This document shows positions 50,271-61,124 of a stretch of DNA of 64,000 bases, piece after piece; positions within the stretch are counted from its first letter, which is position 1, and every line of letters starts with the position of its first letter. The notes beneath the pieces are model-generated. The model saw only the letters and a list, made by a program, of their open reading frames with translations. It was not told the DNA's origin and did no database searches. The stretch comes from Halodesulfurarchaeum sp. HSR-GB (GTDB lineage: Archaea; Halobacteriota; Halobacteria; Halobacteriales; Halobacteriaceae), in NCBI RefSeq assembly GCF_031432215.1, contig NZ_JAVKGN010000002.1:106343-170342 (forward strand). The letters are read 5' to 3'. Both the position numbers and the translations under genes were made by a program.

Positions 50271-53200
50271 ATGCCCAACGACAATTCCGGCATTCCGAGC
50301 GGAACAGCGACCAGTAGATCGGAATGCCGGTGCCCGGATTGTCTGAGCTACGAAGGCCTCAAGGAGATACCAAAGACCGCCCAACTCTACGACAACCCTG
50401 TAGACGCGATTCTACACGCCTCTCAATGTGCAAACGATGCATGTTCCACGGGCAAAGTGGACCCCAAAATTATCGGAAAACAGATCGACAAAGACGAGCT
50501 CAAAGAATCCGAGCCACTCATTGATTTTGAAGAAATCTCTCTTACTGACCACCTCAAGGCTCCGCGTAAATTCATCCGCTCGACGTCCTGGAAGGTGATC
50601 GGAATCGTCTTTTTGTTCGTCATTTCGGCAATCTTTGGTACGCTAGGCGGGCTTGGAGGGGGTAGCGGAATCGTCGAGGCCGGCGATTCATACGACGGAA
50701 TCGAATCAACCGATGGCACCGCCCCGGAAGCAGTATATGAAGATGGGAATTGGACCATCTATAGATCAGGAGACTCCTACATTGTTTCAGGCTCGATTGA
50801 TGGCTCGGTGGTTTTCCTCACTCACGCCGGAGAGGTCACCGATTCGCCCTACAGATTCAATAATTCAACAGCGGCTAAGGAAGCGATTGCACTCTGGCGA
50901 GCCCGGAATGACAAACTCCCGTCTGAGTATCTAATGCCCGAAGCTACAGACGCTCTCACCAATCAAACCAATTGGAAGGTATTCTCATATAATGGATCAA
51001 ACATTGTCGCCGGGAAAATCGATGGCAAACCAGTCTTCTTACATCCCAATGGGGAATTTTCAGCCGAGCCGTATTTTTATAACATCAGGGGAGTAGCTGA
51101 ACAATCCATCCTCTATTGGGTTGCTCTCTCCCAGACAAACAACCTCCCTCTGGTTGAGGAGATAACCAAGTCCGAACTCCAAAACATCCTTTCGAATTGG
51201 GACTCAGACGGCGAGAAATACGATATTTGGAACTCTACGGATATAGGCAACTGGACGGTGTATACGAACGGTTCTGCATATGTCGCAGCTGCCTCGATCG
51301 ATAATGAAACCGTCTTCCTCCAACATACTGGAACGATACCCACGTCAGTCAACTATTTCGACTCTCCTACTGCCCTCTTAGAGGCTCTTAACACGTGGAG
51401 AAGCAACAATTCCGATCTCAATCCTGCCCCCATCTCTCACGATCCGGGTCTAGGAAAAGAATGGGAGTTAATCGACAATCAAGATGCGATTGAAGACGAT
51501 TTGACGAGCGATAAGCTCACGACCATCGATAATGATTCACTTGGCTCCGGATCCGGAACAACAATTGCTGGCACGGTAAAGAACACGAACGATCAACCCG
51601 TCCCTGATGCCACGGTCACCCTCCATAGCAATCCTCAAATCACGATAACAGATTCGAACGGGGGATTTGTTTTCACAGATGTCCCAGAAGGCGACCACAT
51701 GATACATGTGGCACCGCCGGATGGCACCGATCTTGCCGCCCCTCGAAATACGAGTGTCTCTGTGAGTGCAGAAGGTGAGGTAATTCCTCAAAACGACCCA
51801 GATAACGTCCTCTATTTCGAGAATGACGATGGATCGATCTCACAAAACCGGCTGACATTCCTCGCCCAAAAGAAGCAACCAATTGAGGTTCGTGGCGGTG
51901 GTAGCGAAGTTTCATCCACCATCCAAGTAGCAAATCCCAGCAATATTGATGACCTCGAAGTTTCTCTGATTCCTGAATACATGGCAACGCAGCAGTCGAC
52001 TACGTTCTCCGGCAGTGACGTGATCGAGACTCTTGAAATAAATGGCTCGACAGTTCCCGAAGACCAATCGATACAGCTCCTCGGTGAGATTACTAGTGAG
52101 CAGGAGACCGTTCGGGGAACCTATACTGGATGGCCTAATCCGAATTTTGAGGCCAATGGGAACCTGAATGTCTCCGATGCAACCGCGACGATTACTCCCC
52201 AAGCCTACACCGAAAACAAATCTTGGACCGGCACTACACAAGGAACGACAATCTCAGTAGATCCAAACTCAATTCTTCAACCCTCTGGTGGCTCGCTTAA
52301 CCTTGAACCCCAAATTACCACACAGGATCGCTCGAATGAAGGATATCTTAGTGGGAACGGAATCCGGGTATATAACCCTGGAAACGCCCAAACAGAAGCG
52401 GAAATAACGATAACTGGGAAAGAAGGTTTGTACACCGTCGAATCTGGAGGTGTGTATGAATCTTATGACTCGTCAGGTAGCCAATACCAATATGCTAGTC
52501 ATTCGGGATACTTCAAATTCTCAGTATGGGGTAAAGTCCATAAATACGGTTATGGCTCCGCAAAATCTGAAATCATACAGGGGCCATTGGGGAGATTGAC
52601 AGCCTATACTAGGGATAATGGTTATGCCTCATTTTCAGACTCGAAATGGATGTCAATTTCTAATGGCCAATATCTTGGAAAAAATTATGTACACTTGAAC
52701 GCAATCGGATATGGCGACGACCCCCCACATTGGGTAGACTTCTGGGGGTACTCAAGATATAAATTAGAAGACAATGGCGAAACAGGCAGAGTAACACTAA
52801 ACTATAACGGCAAGTCCGCTAAAACATCTTATCTCCGTGGAGGGGATACAGATACCGTCTCAATCAAACTAGACCCCGGCTGGAATGAAATTCCAGTATC
52901 GTACTCCGGGGATTATCACGATATATCTGTATCAGCTGACTTCACAGCAAAATCCTACCCCGAAGATGTCTCTGCATCTATAGACGGAACGCAATTATTC
53001 AGCCACTCCGGACCTCTGAAAAACCCGCAACCTATCGACATCTCCGACTCGGCGATCGGAACTGATGAAGCGAACCTGGGTCTTCAAACGGGGACGGAAA
53101 AAATCGACTACAAACTGGATATTACCGCTCGGAACACGACAATGGACCCATCTTTAGCGGTCGGGAATCAAACGGTATTTTTGCATTCGGGACCGCTCAT

Positions 53201-53783
53201 GCAGTCACAAAAAGTCGATCTCCCTACCAATGATCTCACACTTGGGACGAACGAATTGGATTTCACCTCGAGTGCCGGGTCACTCAATTACACAATTAAT
53301 TACACTGCCCGGACGGTCCCGGAGAACGTAACGGTCCAGGTGGGATCACAGACTTACACCTATCCCAGGGACTTTTCCGATTCTGGACCGCTTCCGCATC
53401 ATCCAAATGGGGAACCAAACCAGATCAATATCTCCGCTCTCTCACTTGGCGGGCAAACGGTTTCGGTTTCGAGCAATCCAATCGACGGGATCAACACATC
53501 TGTCGACGCAACGTTAATCTACGACAGCGAGACGAAGCAGTCCTACCAGCCTGAGATAATCGTCGAAAAACCGGATGGCACCCGATACTCGAAAGAGATT
53601 CCCGATTCAGCCCTCGAGAACGGGAAACTAATTTCACCTCACAACATGACAATCCCAGCCCACTGGCTCGGGACAGGAGAGAACAAAATCATCGTTCGAA
53701 CAGCCGATGCCTCGGTCGTTTCAGCGAAAGTCACCACCGCAGGCCTCAAGTACCAGAATAAATCACTCACCTACGGTGGATAA
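50271..53783 (+). CDS. Large membrane-anchored surface protein, paralogue 1
   Basis: 1170 residues. Order: a cytosolic head with Cys19, Cys21, Cys24, His49, Cys53 and Cys58 (ECRCPDCLSYEGL, ASQCANDACSTGK), likely metal-binding; a basic stretch and one membrane segment (about 109-128, IGIVFLFVISAIFGTLGG), giving N-inside C-outside topology; three repeats near 159-220, 233-293 and 326-387 (W-x-(V/I)-(Y/F)...(I/V)-(V/A)-(S/A)-G-x-I-D-G-x-x-V-F-L...A-x-x-A-(I/L)-x-x-W); a carboxypeptidase-regulatory-like beta domain (about 431-495, IAGTVKNTNDQPVPDATVTL); a variable region (about 570-960); repeated SGPL modules; and a conserved C-terminus (about 1014-1170) ending LTYGG. Many N-x-S/T sites fit glycosylation. 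Function unknown; an adhesin or surface receptor is likely. Confidence 0.8.
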   Translation: MPNDNSGIPSGTATSRSECRCPDCLSYEGLKEIPKTAQLYDNPVDAILHASQCANDACSTGKVDPKIIGKQIDKDELKESEPLIDFEEISLTDHLKAPRKFIRSTSWKVIGIVFLFVISAIFGTLGGLGGGSGIVEAGDSYDGIESTDGTAPEAVYEDGNWTIYRSGDSYIVSGSIDGSVVFLTHAGEVTDSPYRFNNSTAAKEAIALWRARNDKLPSEYLMPEATDALTNQTNWKVFSYNGSNIVAGKIDGKPVFLHPNGEFSAEPYFYNIRGVAEQSILYWVALSQTNNLPLVEEITKSELQNILSNWDSDGEKYDIWNSTDIGNWTVYTNGSAYVAAASIDNETVFLQHTGTIPTSVNYFDSPTALLEALNTWRSNNSDLNPAPISHDPGLGKEWELIDNQDAIEDDLTSDKLTTIDNDSLGSGSGTTIAGTVKNTNDQPVPDATVTLHSNPQITITDSNGGFVFTDVPEGDHMIHVAPPDGTDLAAPRNTSVSVSAEGEVIPQNDPDNVLYFENDDGSISQNRLTFLAQKKQPIEVRGGGSEVSSTIQVANPSNIDDLEVSLIPEYMATQQSTTFSGSDVIETLEINGSTVPEDQSIQLLGEITSEQETVRGTYTGWPNPNFEANGNLNVSDATATITPQAYTENKSWTGTTQGTTISVDPNSILQPSGGSLNLEPQITTQDRSNEGYLSGNGIRVYNPGNAQTEAEITITGKEGLYTVESGGVYESYDSSGSQYQYASHSGYFKFSVWGKVHKYGYGSAKSEIIQGPLGRLTAYTRDNGYASFSDSKWMSISNGQYLGKNYVHLNAIGYGDDPPHWVDFWGYSRYKLEDNGETGRVTLNYNGKSAKTSYLRGGDTDTVSIKLDPGWNEIPVSYSGDYHDISVSADFTAKSYPEDVSASIDGTQLFSHSGPLKNPQPIDISDSAIGTDEANLGLQTGTEKIDYKLDITARNTTMDPSLAVGNQTVFLHSGPLMQSQKVDLPTNDLTLGTNELDFTSSAGSLNYTINYTARTVPENVTVQVGSQTYTYPRDFSDSGPLPHHPNGEPNQINISALSLGGQTVSVSSNPIDGINTSVDATLIYDSETKQSYQPEIIVEKPDGTRYSKEIPDSALENGKLISPHNMTIPAHWLGTGENKIIVRTADASVVSAKVTTAGLKYQNKSLTYGG

Positions 53784-53842
53784 TCTACCCTTGCAATCTT
53801 AGACCTTTGACGGTCTCTCAAACACTATAGTGAGACAGCCAA

Positions 53843-53860
53843 TTGGCCAAAAACTAAATA
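53843..53860 (+). promoter_or_regulatory. Promoter of large surface protein 2
   Basis: TTGGCCAAAAACTAAATA, followed by CTCGTATTTCTCACA, lies 42 bp before the ATG. Nearly the same words occur before paralogue 4 (61125-61142). Confidence 0.55.
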
Positions 53861-53901
53861 GCGCCCTCGTATTTCTCACAGTATAGAAGGGATTCGCACC
53901 C

Positions 53902-56900
53902 ATGCCTAACGATAATTCCGGCCTCCCTAGAGGGACAGCCACAAGCCGATCAGAGTGCCGGTGTCCGGATTGTTTGAGTTACGAAGGTCTTGAGAAAATT
54001 CCCGAAGCCAGCCAGCTCTATGACGATCCTGTAGACGAGATCATTCATGCGTCTAAATGTGCAAATGATTCTTGTTCTACTGGGAAAATCAAATCAAAAA
54101 CCGTCCGAAAACAGGTCGACAAGACTGCGATCGAAGAGCCCGATTCAGGATCCAGCTTCAAAAACTTCTCACTCTCCGGTTCCATTATCCCTCCTCGGGA
54201 GGTCCTTCGATCGTCGTCCTGGAAAATAGGGGGTGTGATCCTACTGTTCGTACTCTCAGCAACGTTCGGGACATTTGGAGGATTTGGCGGTGGCGGGGTC
54301 GCAGAGGCCGGAGCATATGATGACGTCCAGTTAGAAGGGGACACTTCCCCCGAAGCAGTCTACCAATCGGCAAATTGGACCGTTTACCAATCAGGTGATA
54401 GCTATATAGTCTCCGGAGTAATCGATGGATCAGTCGTTTATCTCACGGATGAAGGTGAAGTAACTGACTCTCCATATAAATTCGACAACGCTACAGCAGC
54501 TCAAGATTCTATAACCCTCTGGCAAACTCGGAATGACCAATTGCCTACTGAATATCCAGCGCCCGATAATACAACTCCTCAAACTGACGAATCTGGCTGG
54601 CAAGTTTTCTCAAACAATGGGACGCATGTTGTAGCCGGTGAGATCGATGGCGAGGTCGTCTTCCTCCACCCGAATGCAGATTACCACACCGAACCATATT
54701 TCTACGATTTGAGTGGAGCCGCAGAGCAGTCGATTCTCTATTGGACTTCATTAGCACAAACCAATGATCTACCTGAAGTGTACCCAGTAACCGAATCCGA
54801 GGTCCGAAACGTGCTGTCAGAGTGGGATTCTGACGAAACAAAAGCGGACATCTGGGACTCGACCGATCTTGGCAACTGGACGATCTATACGAACGGGTCT
54901 GCATATGTGGCTACCTCAGTACTTGATGGGGAAACAGTCTACCTTCAACCCAATGCAACGGCCACCTCGAGTGTAGCATACTTTGATTCGCCCACTAACC
55001 TGTTATCAGCACTCAGCGAATGGCGCGAGAACAATCCAAATATCTACCCACACCGGATTTCAGAAGCGCCCGATCTTGGGTCCGGTTGGGAATTAATCGA
55101 TGAACAAGAGACTGACTCAGGAGATGAGTTCACGACAACCGATGACGACTCGCTTTCCTCACCAAACGAGACCAACTCAACAAACACCTCAAGTGGGACT
55201 ATCTCCGGAACTGTAAGAGACGCCAACGACGATCCTGTATCGGGAGCCACGGTTACACTTCATAGCGACCCGATAACAAATACAACTGACTCGAATGGGG
55301 AGTTTACGTTCACAGATGTTCCTGAGGGCGATCACACGATCCACGTCGAACCGCCAGAAGGAACTGATCTCGCCGCCCCCCAAAACACCAGTATCTATGT
55401 GAGCGAAGAAGGTGAAGTGACTCCGCAAAACGACCCTGATAACGTCCTCTACCTAGAGAACGCAGATGGAACCATATCCCAAAATCGGCTAACCTTCGTC
55501 GCCCAAGAGAAACAACCAATCGAAATCCAAGGGACCGGAAGCAACGTCGCCTCCACCATTGAGGTAGCGAATCCCAGTAATATCGATGATGTCGACGTTA
55601 CGCTCGAACCAGAGTATACAGCCGTTCAACGCTCTAAAGTCCTCAAAGGGAGTAGTGTATCCGAAACTCTCTCTTTGGAGGGGAATACTGAGCCTCGGAA
55701 TCAAACTCTCTACATCCAGGGTGATCTAGCGACCCAGCAGGTTACTGAACAAGGGGTCGCAAATGGGACGACTCAATTCGACATCAAAGGCAACGTGCCT
55801 CCAAGAAACACTCTCCTCTCTCTCACTTCCGACGTCAACGAAACCCAGCGTTCAAAAAGTGATACAACAGGTAGGGGCTCGGTTTCGTTCTCCAATGACG
55901 GAAACACGGAAGCGGCCGCCTCACTTCAACTCAAAGGGATCCGAGACAAAATCGCAGGCGTATCCGTCTCAGGGAGTGTGAGCTACTGGGGTCCCTGGGA
56001 AAAAGGCGATTGGAGTGGGACCGTATACGAGAACACAGGCTCAAGCCCGCAACGGGTTAAAGTGATTGCTGAGGCCTATGCCGGAGATTGGAGTTACTAC
56101 GATAGTGATACAGTATACGCCTATGCCGAAGGGAGCGTGAATGGGCCAGGGATAAGTTGGCACCTCAGCGTTTCCGCTTCTGAGGATGATACACACGTCT
56201 CCCAATCCAAAAGCAAATGGATCACTCTACAACCCGGCGAAACCATTACTGCATCCGGTGAAACGGATTACGCAGTAAGTGGATTTTCAGTCGACGTTAA
56301 AATGGACACAGGCGATGTCTCAGTTTCAACACCGAATGGCAACCATCAAAAGACACTCGATAAAGGCGATACCACCACCCTCGACCTCGGGAAGCTTGAG
56401 CCCGGGAGCCATTCTATCTCGCTCAATCCCGATGGCAACGTGGACTACGATCTCACATGGACTGAACGGTTCGGTGCGAAGGACGTCCACGTCGAACTGG
56501 GCGACAGGCTATTCTACAAGACCTCGGGAGTCCTCGATGGTGAAAAGAAAATCACCGATTTCCCAATGTCCACAGGATCTACTGCTCTCGAAATCTCTGC
56601 AAGTGGCCGACCAGTAGAATATAACCTCCAATATGAGAAAGTTGCAACGCCAGAACAGATGGCTCTCCAAATCGGGTCTGAAACCTACTCCTACCCAGCC
56701 GATTTCACAGGAAGCGGCCCCCTCCCGCACGCAGCAGACGATCAACCACTAAAAGTCGATATCTCTTCGTTATCCATTGGCGATAACCCGGCTTCAATCC
56801 AGACCGAACCAGTCGATGGCATCGACACAAAGGCCGAAGCAACGATCGTCTACGACGGCGAGGCCGAACAGACTCGAGACCCCAAAATCATCATCGAAAA

Positions 56901-57114
56901 GCCAGATGGGACGACCAACGAAAAGTCCATTCCCGACTCGGCCTTAGATAACGGTAAATTAGCTTCCCCGATCGATACATCGATCCCGCCCAGCTGGCTT
57001 GGGGCAGGTACGAACAAAGTCACCGTTCAGACAGCGGATGACTCGGTCGTTACTGCGGAGATCAAGACCGAAGGACTCGAATACCAGAATAAATCCCTCA
57101 GCTACGGCGGGTAA
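53902..57114 (+). CDS. Large membrane-anchored surface protein, paralogue 2
   Basis: 1070 residues with the same plan as paralogue 1: cytosolic Cys head (ECRCPDCLSYEGLEKIPE, SKCANDSCSTGK), membrane anchor (IGGVILLFVLSATFGTFGGF), three repeats (NWTVYQSGDSYIVSGVIDGS, WQVFSNNGTHVVAGEIDGEV, NWTIYTNGSAYVATSVLDGE), and the regulatory-like beta domain (ISGTVRDANDDPVSGATVTL). Its central region (about 575-910) is shorter and unlike the others (GSVSYWGPWEKGDWSGTVYE). The C-terminal about 155 residues are conserved again (KIIIEKPDGTTNEKSIPDSA). It probably heads a two-gene unit with paralogue 3, whose start is 26 bp away. Confidence 0.8.
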   Translation: MPNDNSGLPRGTATSRSECRCPDCLSYEGLEKIPEASQLYDDPVDEIIHASKCANDSCSTGKIKSKTVRKQVDKTAIEEPDSGSSFKNFSLSGSIIPPREVLRSSSWKIGGVILLFVLSATFGTFGGFGGGGVAEAGAYDDVQLEGDTSPEAVYQSANWTVYQSGDSYIVSGVIDGSVVYLTDEGEVTDSPYKFDNATAAQDSITLWQTRNDQLPTEYPAPDNTTPQTDESGWQVFSNNGTHVVAGEIDGEVVFLHPNADYHTEPYFYDLSGAAEQSILYWTSLAQTNDLPEVYPVTESEVRNVLSEWDSDETKADIWDSTDLGNWTIYTNGSAYVATSVLDGETVYLQPNATATSSVAYFDSPTNLLSALSEWRENNPNIYPHRISEAPDLGSGWELIDEQETDSGDEFTTTDDDSLSSPNETNSTNTSSGTISGTVRDANDDPVSGATVTLHSDPITNTTDSNGEFTFTDVPEGDHTIHVEPPEGTDLAAPQNTSIYVSEEGEVTPQNDPDNVLYLENADGTISQNRLTFVAQEKQPIEIQGTGSNVASTIEVANPSNIDDVDVTLEPEYTAVQRSKVLKGSSVSETLSLEGNTEPRNQTLYIQGDLATQQVTEQGVANGTTQFDIKGNVPPRNTLLSLTSDVNETQRSKSDTTGRGSVSFSNDGNTEAAASLQLKGIRDKIAGVSVSGSVSYWGPWEKGDWSGTVYENTGSSPQRVKVIAEAYAGDWSYYDSDTVYAYAEGSVNGPGISWHLSVSASEDDTHVSQSKSKWITLQPGETITASGETDYAVSGFSVDVKMDTGDVSVSTPNGNHQKTLDKGDTTTLDLGKLEPGSHSISLNPDGNVDYDLTWTERFGAKDVHVELGDRLFYKTSGVLDGEKKITDFPMSTGSTALEISASGRPVEYNLQYEKVATPEQMALQIGSETYSYPADFTGSGPLPHAADDQPLKVDISSLSIGDNPASIQTEPVDGIDTKAEATIVYDGEAEQTRDPKIIIEKPDGTTNEKSIPDSALDNGKLASPIDTSIPPSWLGAGTNKVTVQTADDSVVTAEIKTEGLEYQNKSLSYGG

Positions 57115-57140
57115 GCCCTCACCCACAAAACCAACAGAAA

Positions 57141-60100
57141 ATGGAAATCGGCGAATCTGGACTTCCCGAAGGGACGGCCACCACTCGATCGGAGTGCACA
57201 TGCCCGGATTGTCTCAGTTATGACGGCCTCGAGGCGATCCCTGGCGCCGACCAACTATACGATGATCCAATAGACAAAATCGTTCAAGCATCTCAGTGTG
57301 CGAACGATGCATGTCCAACTGATCAAGTCGAACCAACAACGATTAAGAAACAAATAGATAAAGACGAGCTCAAAGAATCTGAACCCTTCATTGATTTTGA
57401 AGATTTCTCAATACACGACTACATTATTCTCCCACGTAATCTCATTCGCTCGACGTCCTGGAGAGTGATTGGGGTTATTCTCCTGTTCGTCATTTCAGCA
57501 ATCTTCGCAACGTTAGGCGGGTTTGGAGGCGGTGGCGGAATCGTCGAGGCCGAGGATTCTTACGATGGGATCGAAGTAGCCGATAGCACAGTTCCGGAAG
57601 CAGTATATGAAGATAGCAATTGGACCGTCTACCGATCAGGTGACTCCTATATCGTCTCTGGGGTAATCCAAGGGTCAATCGTATTTCTCACGGAAAACGG
57701 AGAAGTGACTGATTCACCATATCGGTTCGATAATTCGACAGCTGCAAAGGAAGCAATCGCGCTCTGGCGGGCCCGAAACAATCAATTCCCTTCTGAATAT
57801 TCAATACCCAACGCAACGGAATCGCTAATCGACCAAGTGAACTGGCAAGTCTTCTCCTATAATGGGTCCCATATCGTTGCCGGGAAAATCAACGATCGGC
57901 CCGTCTTTTTGCAACCAAATGGCGAATACACATTTGAACCCTATTTCTACGAAATTAGAGGGATAGCTGAACAATCCATCCTCTACTGGGTTGCCCTTTC
58001 ACAGACAAACGACTTACCCGCAGTCGAGCGAATTACTGCATCCGAACTCCAAAACATCCTTTCGGATTGGGACGTGAACGAGGAAAAATTCGACGTCTGG
58101 AACTCAACTGATCTGGGCAATTGGACCGTGTATACGAACGGTTCTGCATATGTCGCAGTTGCTTCGATCGATAATGAAACCGTTTTCCTCCAACAGAATG
58201 GAACGATACCCACGTCAATCAACTATTTCGACTCTCCCACTGCCCTCTTAGAGGCTCTTAGCACATGGAGAAACAACAATCCCAATCTCGATCCTGCCCC
58301 CATCACTAAAACTCCAGATTTGGGATCCGGGTGGGAGCTAATCGACGATCAAGATGCAATAGAAGATGGCTTGAGAAGCGACGAGCTCACAACCACTCTC
58401 AATGATTCAATTTCTTCTGGCACCGGGACCACAATTGCTGGAACCGTGAAAGACGTGAATGACCAACCAGTCCCCGATGCAACAGTAACTCTCCATAGCG
58501 ATCCTCAGACTACTACGACCGATTCGAGCGGTGAATTCGTCTTTACGGGCGTTCCAGAGGGTGACCACACGATCCATGTTGCACCGCCGGATGGGACTGA
58601 TTTCGCAGCCCCTCAGAACACCAGCATCTATGTGAGCGAAAACGGAGAAATATCAGCCCAAAATGACCCGGACAATGTCCTCTTTTTCGAGAACGACGAT
58701 GGAACCATCTCACAGAACCGGCTGACATTCCTCGCTCAGAAGAAACAACCGATCAAAATCAGTGGCAAAGGCAGTGAAGCAACTTCCACTCTTAATGTGG
58801 CAAACCCAAGCAATATAGATAATTTAACAGTCTCCTTCATGCCCGAATACACGGCGACACAAGTGTCAAAAACCCTCAGCGGGAGCAACATAAGCGACAA
58901 TTTAACAGTAAACGGAACAACCAACCCAAAAAATTCCCAACTGTACCTACAGGGACGCTCAACAACTGTTAACACCCAAATCACAGGGACCGCACTAAAC
59001 GGAGATGAAATCCAGGAAAACATCTCGAAAACCCCATCATCGAATGCAACTCTCGAATTAACCGGACTGGGAAGCCGAGAAAAATTCACACAATCATATC
59101 TTGACGTCAGTAATGGATATTCAAATTCGATATCGGTAGGTGGAACAAAAGTTGAGGATTCTACAGTCACTTTCAACGGTCGGTCTTATATAAATAACAA
59201 CCGAGTAACTGGGAGCACCTCAACTGGTGGCAAAATCGAATTCCCGATGGAAGGGAACCTCGACCCCATCGGTTATTATGGAGATGCAAATCCTCAAATC
59301 ACTGTTTCACGGAGTGCTGGAAGCTCAAGCTCAAAAAACCTCGATGGTCGTGGTTGGGATAGAGCAAATGGCGATTACGTAATGACCGATCATACGATCT
59401 CAATGGACGTTTCTGATCTCGATTCAATTCAAAAAGTCCGCTTTAAAGCAGGACCAGATGATGTTGGAACCGCAAAGATTGAGGTTTCCGTAGATGGGCA
59501 AACGTTCGGAACTTCCAGTGTATCCAGCAATGACTATTATGACTATTACGCAACCTGGTTAACTAACTGGGGAGGCCCAGTCGATGTTTCAAGCAAGGAC
59601 ACGGTTCAAATCTCATTCCGACAAGTCGGTGGTGATGCAAGCAGCGCAAAATTATATTCCGCAAAGGTCACCGAATATCCATACGATATCACCGTTTCAG
59701 ATGCCAATTATTCACCTCATTGGAGCACAACTGAATCCATTGTAGAATCATTTTACAAAGACCTCGACGGGAATGCTTGGAGTAGAGAGTATGGAACTGC
59801 AATTACTGATTCTACCGACCTCACATGGACCGTTGATGTATCAAACATGGACTCAATAGATGATGCTAAAATCAATGCAAGGAACCACTATGGATGGGAA
59901 AATGACCCCTCCTATTATTTAATGGTGGATGGGAACATTATGAGTGAGCGAACAATCAAGCACAATAATGATGTTCCTTATTGGGTTTCGTTCGACGAAA
60001 ATTCAGTCGATGTTTCAAATCAAAACACAGCCACAATTTCACTCCAAAAAACGGGTGGAGAAGGTGATCTTTGGGTTTTTGATTCAAAAGGAGACCAAAT

Positions 60101-61076
60101 AGAACGAACAACATCTACTGGGAAACCCGAATCAGCATACCTAGGAACTGGCGATACAAAACCGATCTCACTATCAAATGGGCAAGACACACTCTATGTT
60201 CACGCCAACGGAGGTGGAAGCATTAATTTCGATCTCCGATATCAAGATCGAGGAGAAACAGCCGATCCCTCCCTGACTATTGGTTCAAATACTGTAAAAC
60301 ACGATGGACGGTTGCCAGCAGGGAAGAACGTGACAAAAGAAATTTCGCTTGAACCCGGAGAAAATCAATTTGAGGTATCGACCAAACATAATGTAGATTT
60401 GGAATTGAATTATATGGAAGTTACTGAAACCGAAGATCCCACAGTTCAAATTAACGATACCATGATTACCCACACAGGCACGCTTGGAATCGGAGAAACC
60501 ATCACAAAGCAAATCGATTCATCAATACTAGAAAAAGGCCCAAAAGCAATCGGATTCCAGACCAGCTCCGGAAAATTCAACTACTCAATAGATTATACAA
60601 ATCGTTTCACACCCACTCAGGCAAAAATCCAAATCGGATCTGAAACTTACAAATATCCCGAAGATTTCCCTGGTTTGGGTGAACTTCCCTCACCTCCGAA
60701 TAACGACCCGGTTATGATCAATATCTCCTCGCTAACCACAGGCGAACAGTCGGTTTCACTCCAAACCGATCCGATCGGCGAGATTGAGACGATAGCTGAG
60801 GCGACCCTAGTCTACGACGGCGAAACGAAACAATCCTACCGACCAGAGATCATCGTCGAAGCTCCAGACGGCACTCGCCATTCGAAAGAAATACCCGACT
60901 CAGCCCTCGAGAACGGGAAGCTGGTCTCTCCTAAAAACATGACCATCCCAGCCCACTGGCTCGGGACAGGAGAGAACAAAATAATCGTCCGAACCAATGA
61001 TAATTCGGTTGTCTCAGCAACGATCTCAACTGCCGGGCTCAAATATCAGAACAAAACCCTCTCACACGGTGGATGA
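57141..61076 (+). CDS. Large membrane-anchored surface protein, paralogue 3
   Basis: 1311 residues, the longest complete copy. The start MEIGESGLPEGTATTRSECT differs from the MPNDNSG or MPKEKSG starts of the others. Cys head (CTCPDCLSYDGL, CANDACPTDQ), anchor (VIGVILLFVISAIFATLGGF), triple repeat and beta domain are close to paralogue 1. The variable region (about 570-1155) contains two similar modules, KNLDGRGWDRANGDYVMTDH and KDLDGNAWSREYGTAITDST, suggesting internal duplication of a carbohydrate-binding-like beta sandwich. The conserved C-terminus (EIIVEAPDGTRHSKEIPDSA) ends LSHGG. No promoter like those of paralogues 1, 2 and 4 is seen, so it is probably read through from paralogue 2. Confidence 0.8.
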   Translation: MEIGESGLPEGTATTRSECTCPDCLSYDGLEAIPGADQLYDDPIDKIVQASQCANDACPTDQVEPTTIKKQIDKDELKESEPFIDFEDFSIHDYIILPRNLIRSTSWRVIGVILLFVISAIFATLGGFGGGGGIVEAEDSYDGIEVADSTVPEAVYEDSNWTVYRSGDSYIVSGVIQGSIVFLTENGEVTDSPYRFDNSTAAKEAIALWRARNNQFPSEYSIPNATESLIDQVNWQVFSYNGSHIVAGKINDRPVFLQPNGEYTFEPYFYEIRGIAEQSILYWVALSQTNDLPAVERITASELQNILSDWDVNEEKFDVWNSTDLGNWTVYTNGSAYVAVASIDNETVFLQQNGTIPTSINYFDSPTALLEALSTWRNNNPNLDPAPITKTPDLGSGWELIDDQDAIEDGLRSDELTTTLNDSISSGTGTTIAGTVKDVNDQPVPDATVTLHSDPQTTTTDSSGEFVFTGVPEGDHTIHVAPPDGTDFAAPQNTSIYVSENGEISAQNDPDNVLFFENDDGTISQNRLTFLAQKKQPIKISGKGSEATSTLNVANPSNIDNLTVSFMPEYTATQVSKTLSGSNISDNLTVNGTTNPKNSQLYLQGRSTTVNTQITGTALNGDEIQENISKTPSSNATLELTGLGSREKFTQSYLDVSNGYSNSISVGGTKVEDSTVTFNGRSYINNNRVTGSTSTGGKIEFPMEGNLDPIGYYGDANPQITVSRSAGSSSSKNLDGRGWDRANGDYVMTDHTISMDVSDLDSIQKVRFKAGPDDVGTAKIEVSVDGQTFGTSSVSSNDYYDYYATWLTNWGGPVDVSSKDTVQISFRQVGGDASSAKLYSAKVTEYPYDITVSDANYSPHWSTTESIVESFYKDLDGNAWSREYGTAITDSTDLTWTVDVSNMDSIDDAKINARNHYGWENDPSYYLMVDGNIMSERTIKHNNDVPYWVSFDENSVDVSNQNTATISLQKTGGEGDLWVFDSKGDQIERTTSTGKPESAYLGTGDTKPISLSNGQDTLYVHANGGGSINFDLRYQDRGETADPSLTIGSNTVKHDGRLPAGKNVTKEISLEPGENQFEVSTKHNVDLELNYMEVTETEDPTVQINDTMITHTGTLGIGETITKQIDSSILEKGPKAIGFQTSSGKFNYSIDYTNRFTPTQAKIQIGSETYKYPEDFPGLGELPSPPNNDPVMINISSLTTGEQSVSLQTDPIGEIETIAEATLVYDGETKQSYRPEIIVEAPDGTRHSKEIPDSALENGKLVSPKNMTIPAHWLGTGENKIIVRTNDNSVVSATISTAGLKYQNKTLSHGG

Positions 61077-61124
61077 TATTTCCCCCAGTCAGGAAGCAAA
61101 TTGACTTTCATCTATCGAATCAAG

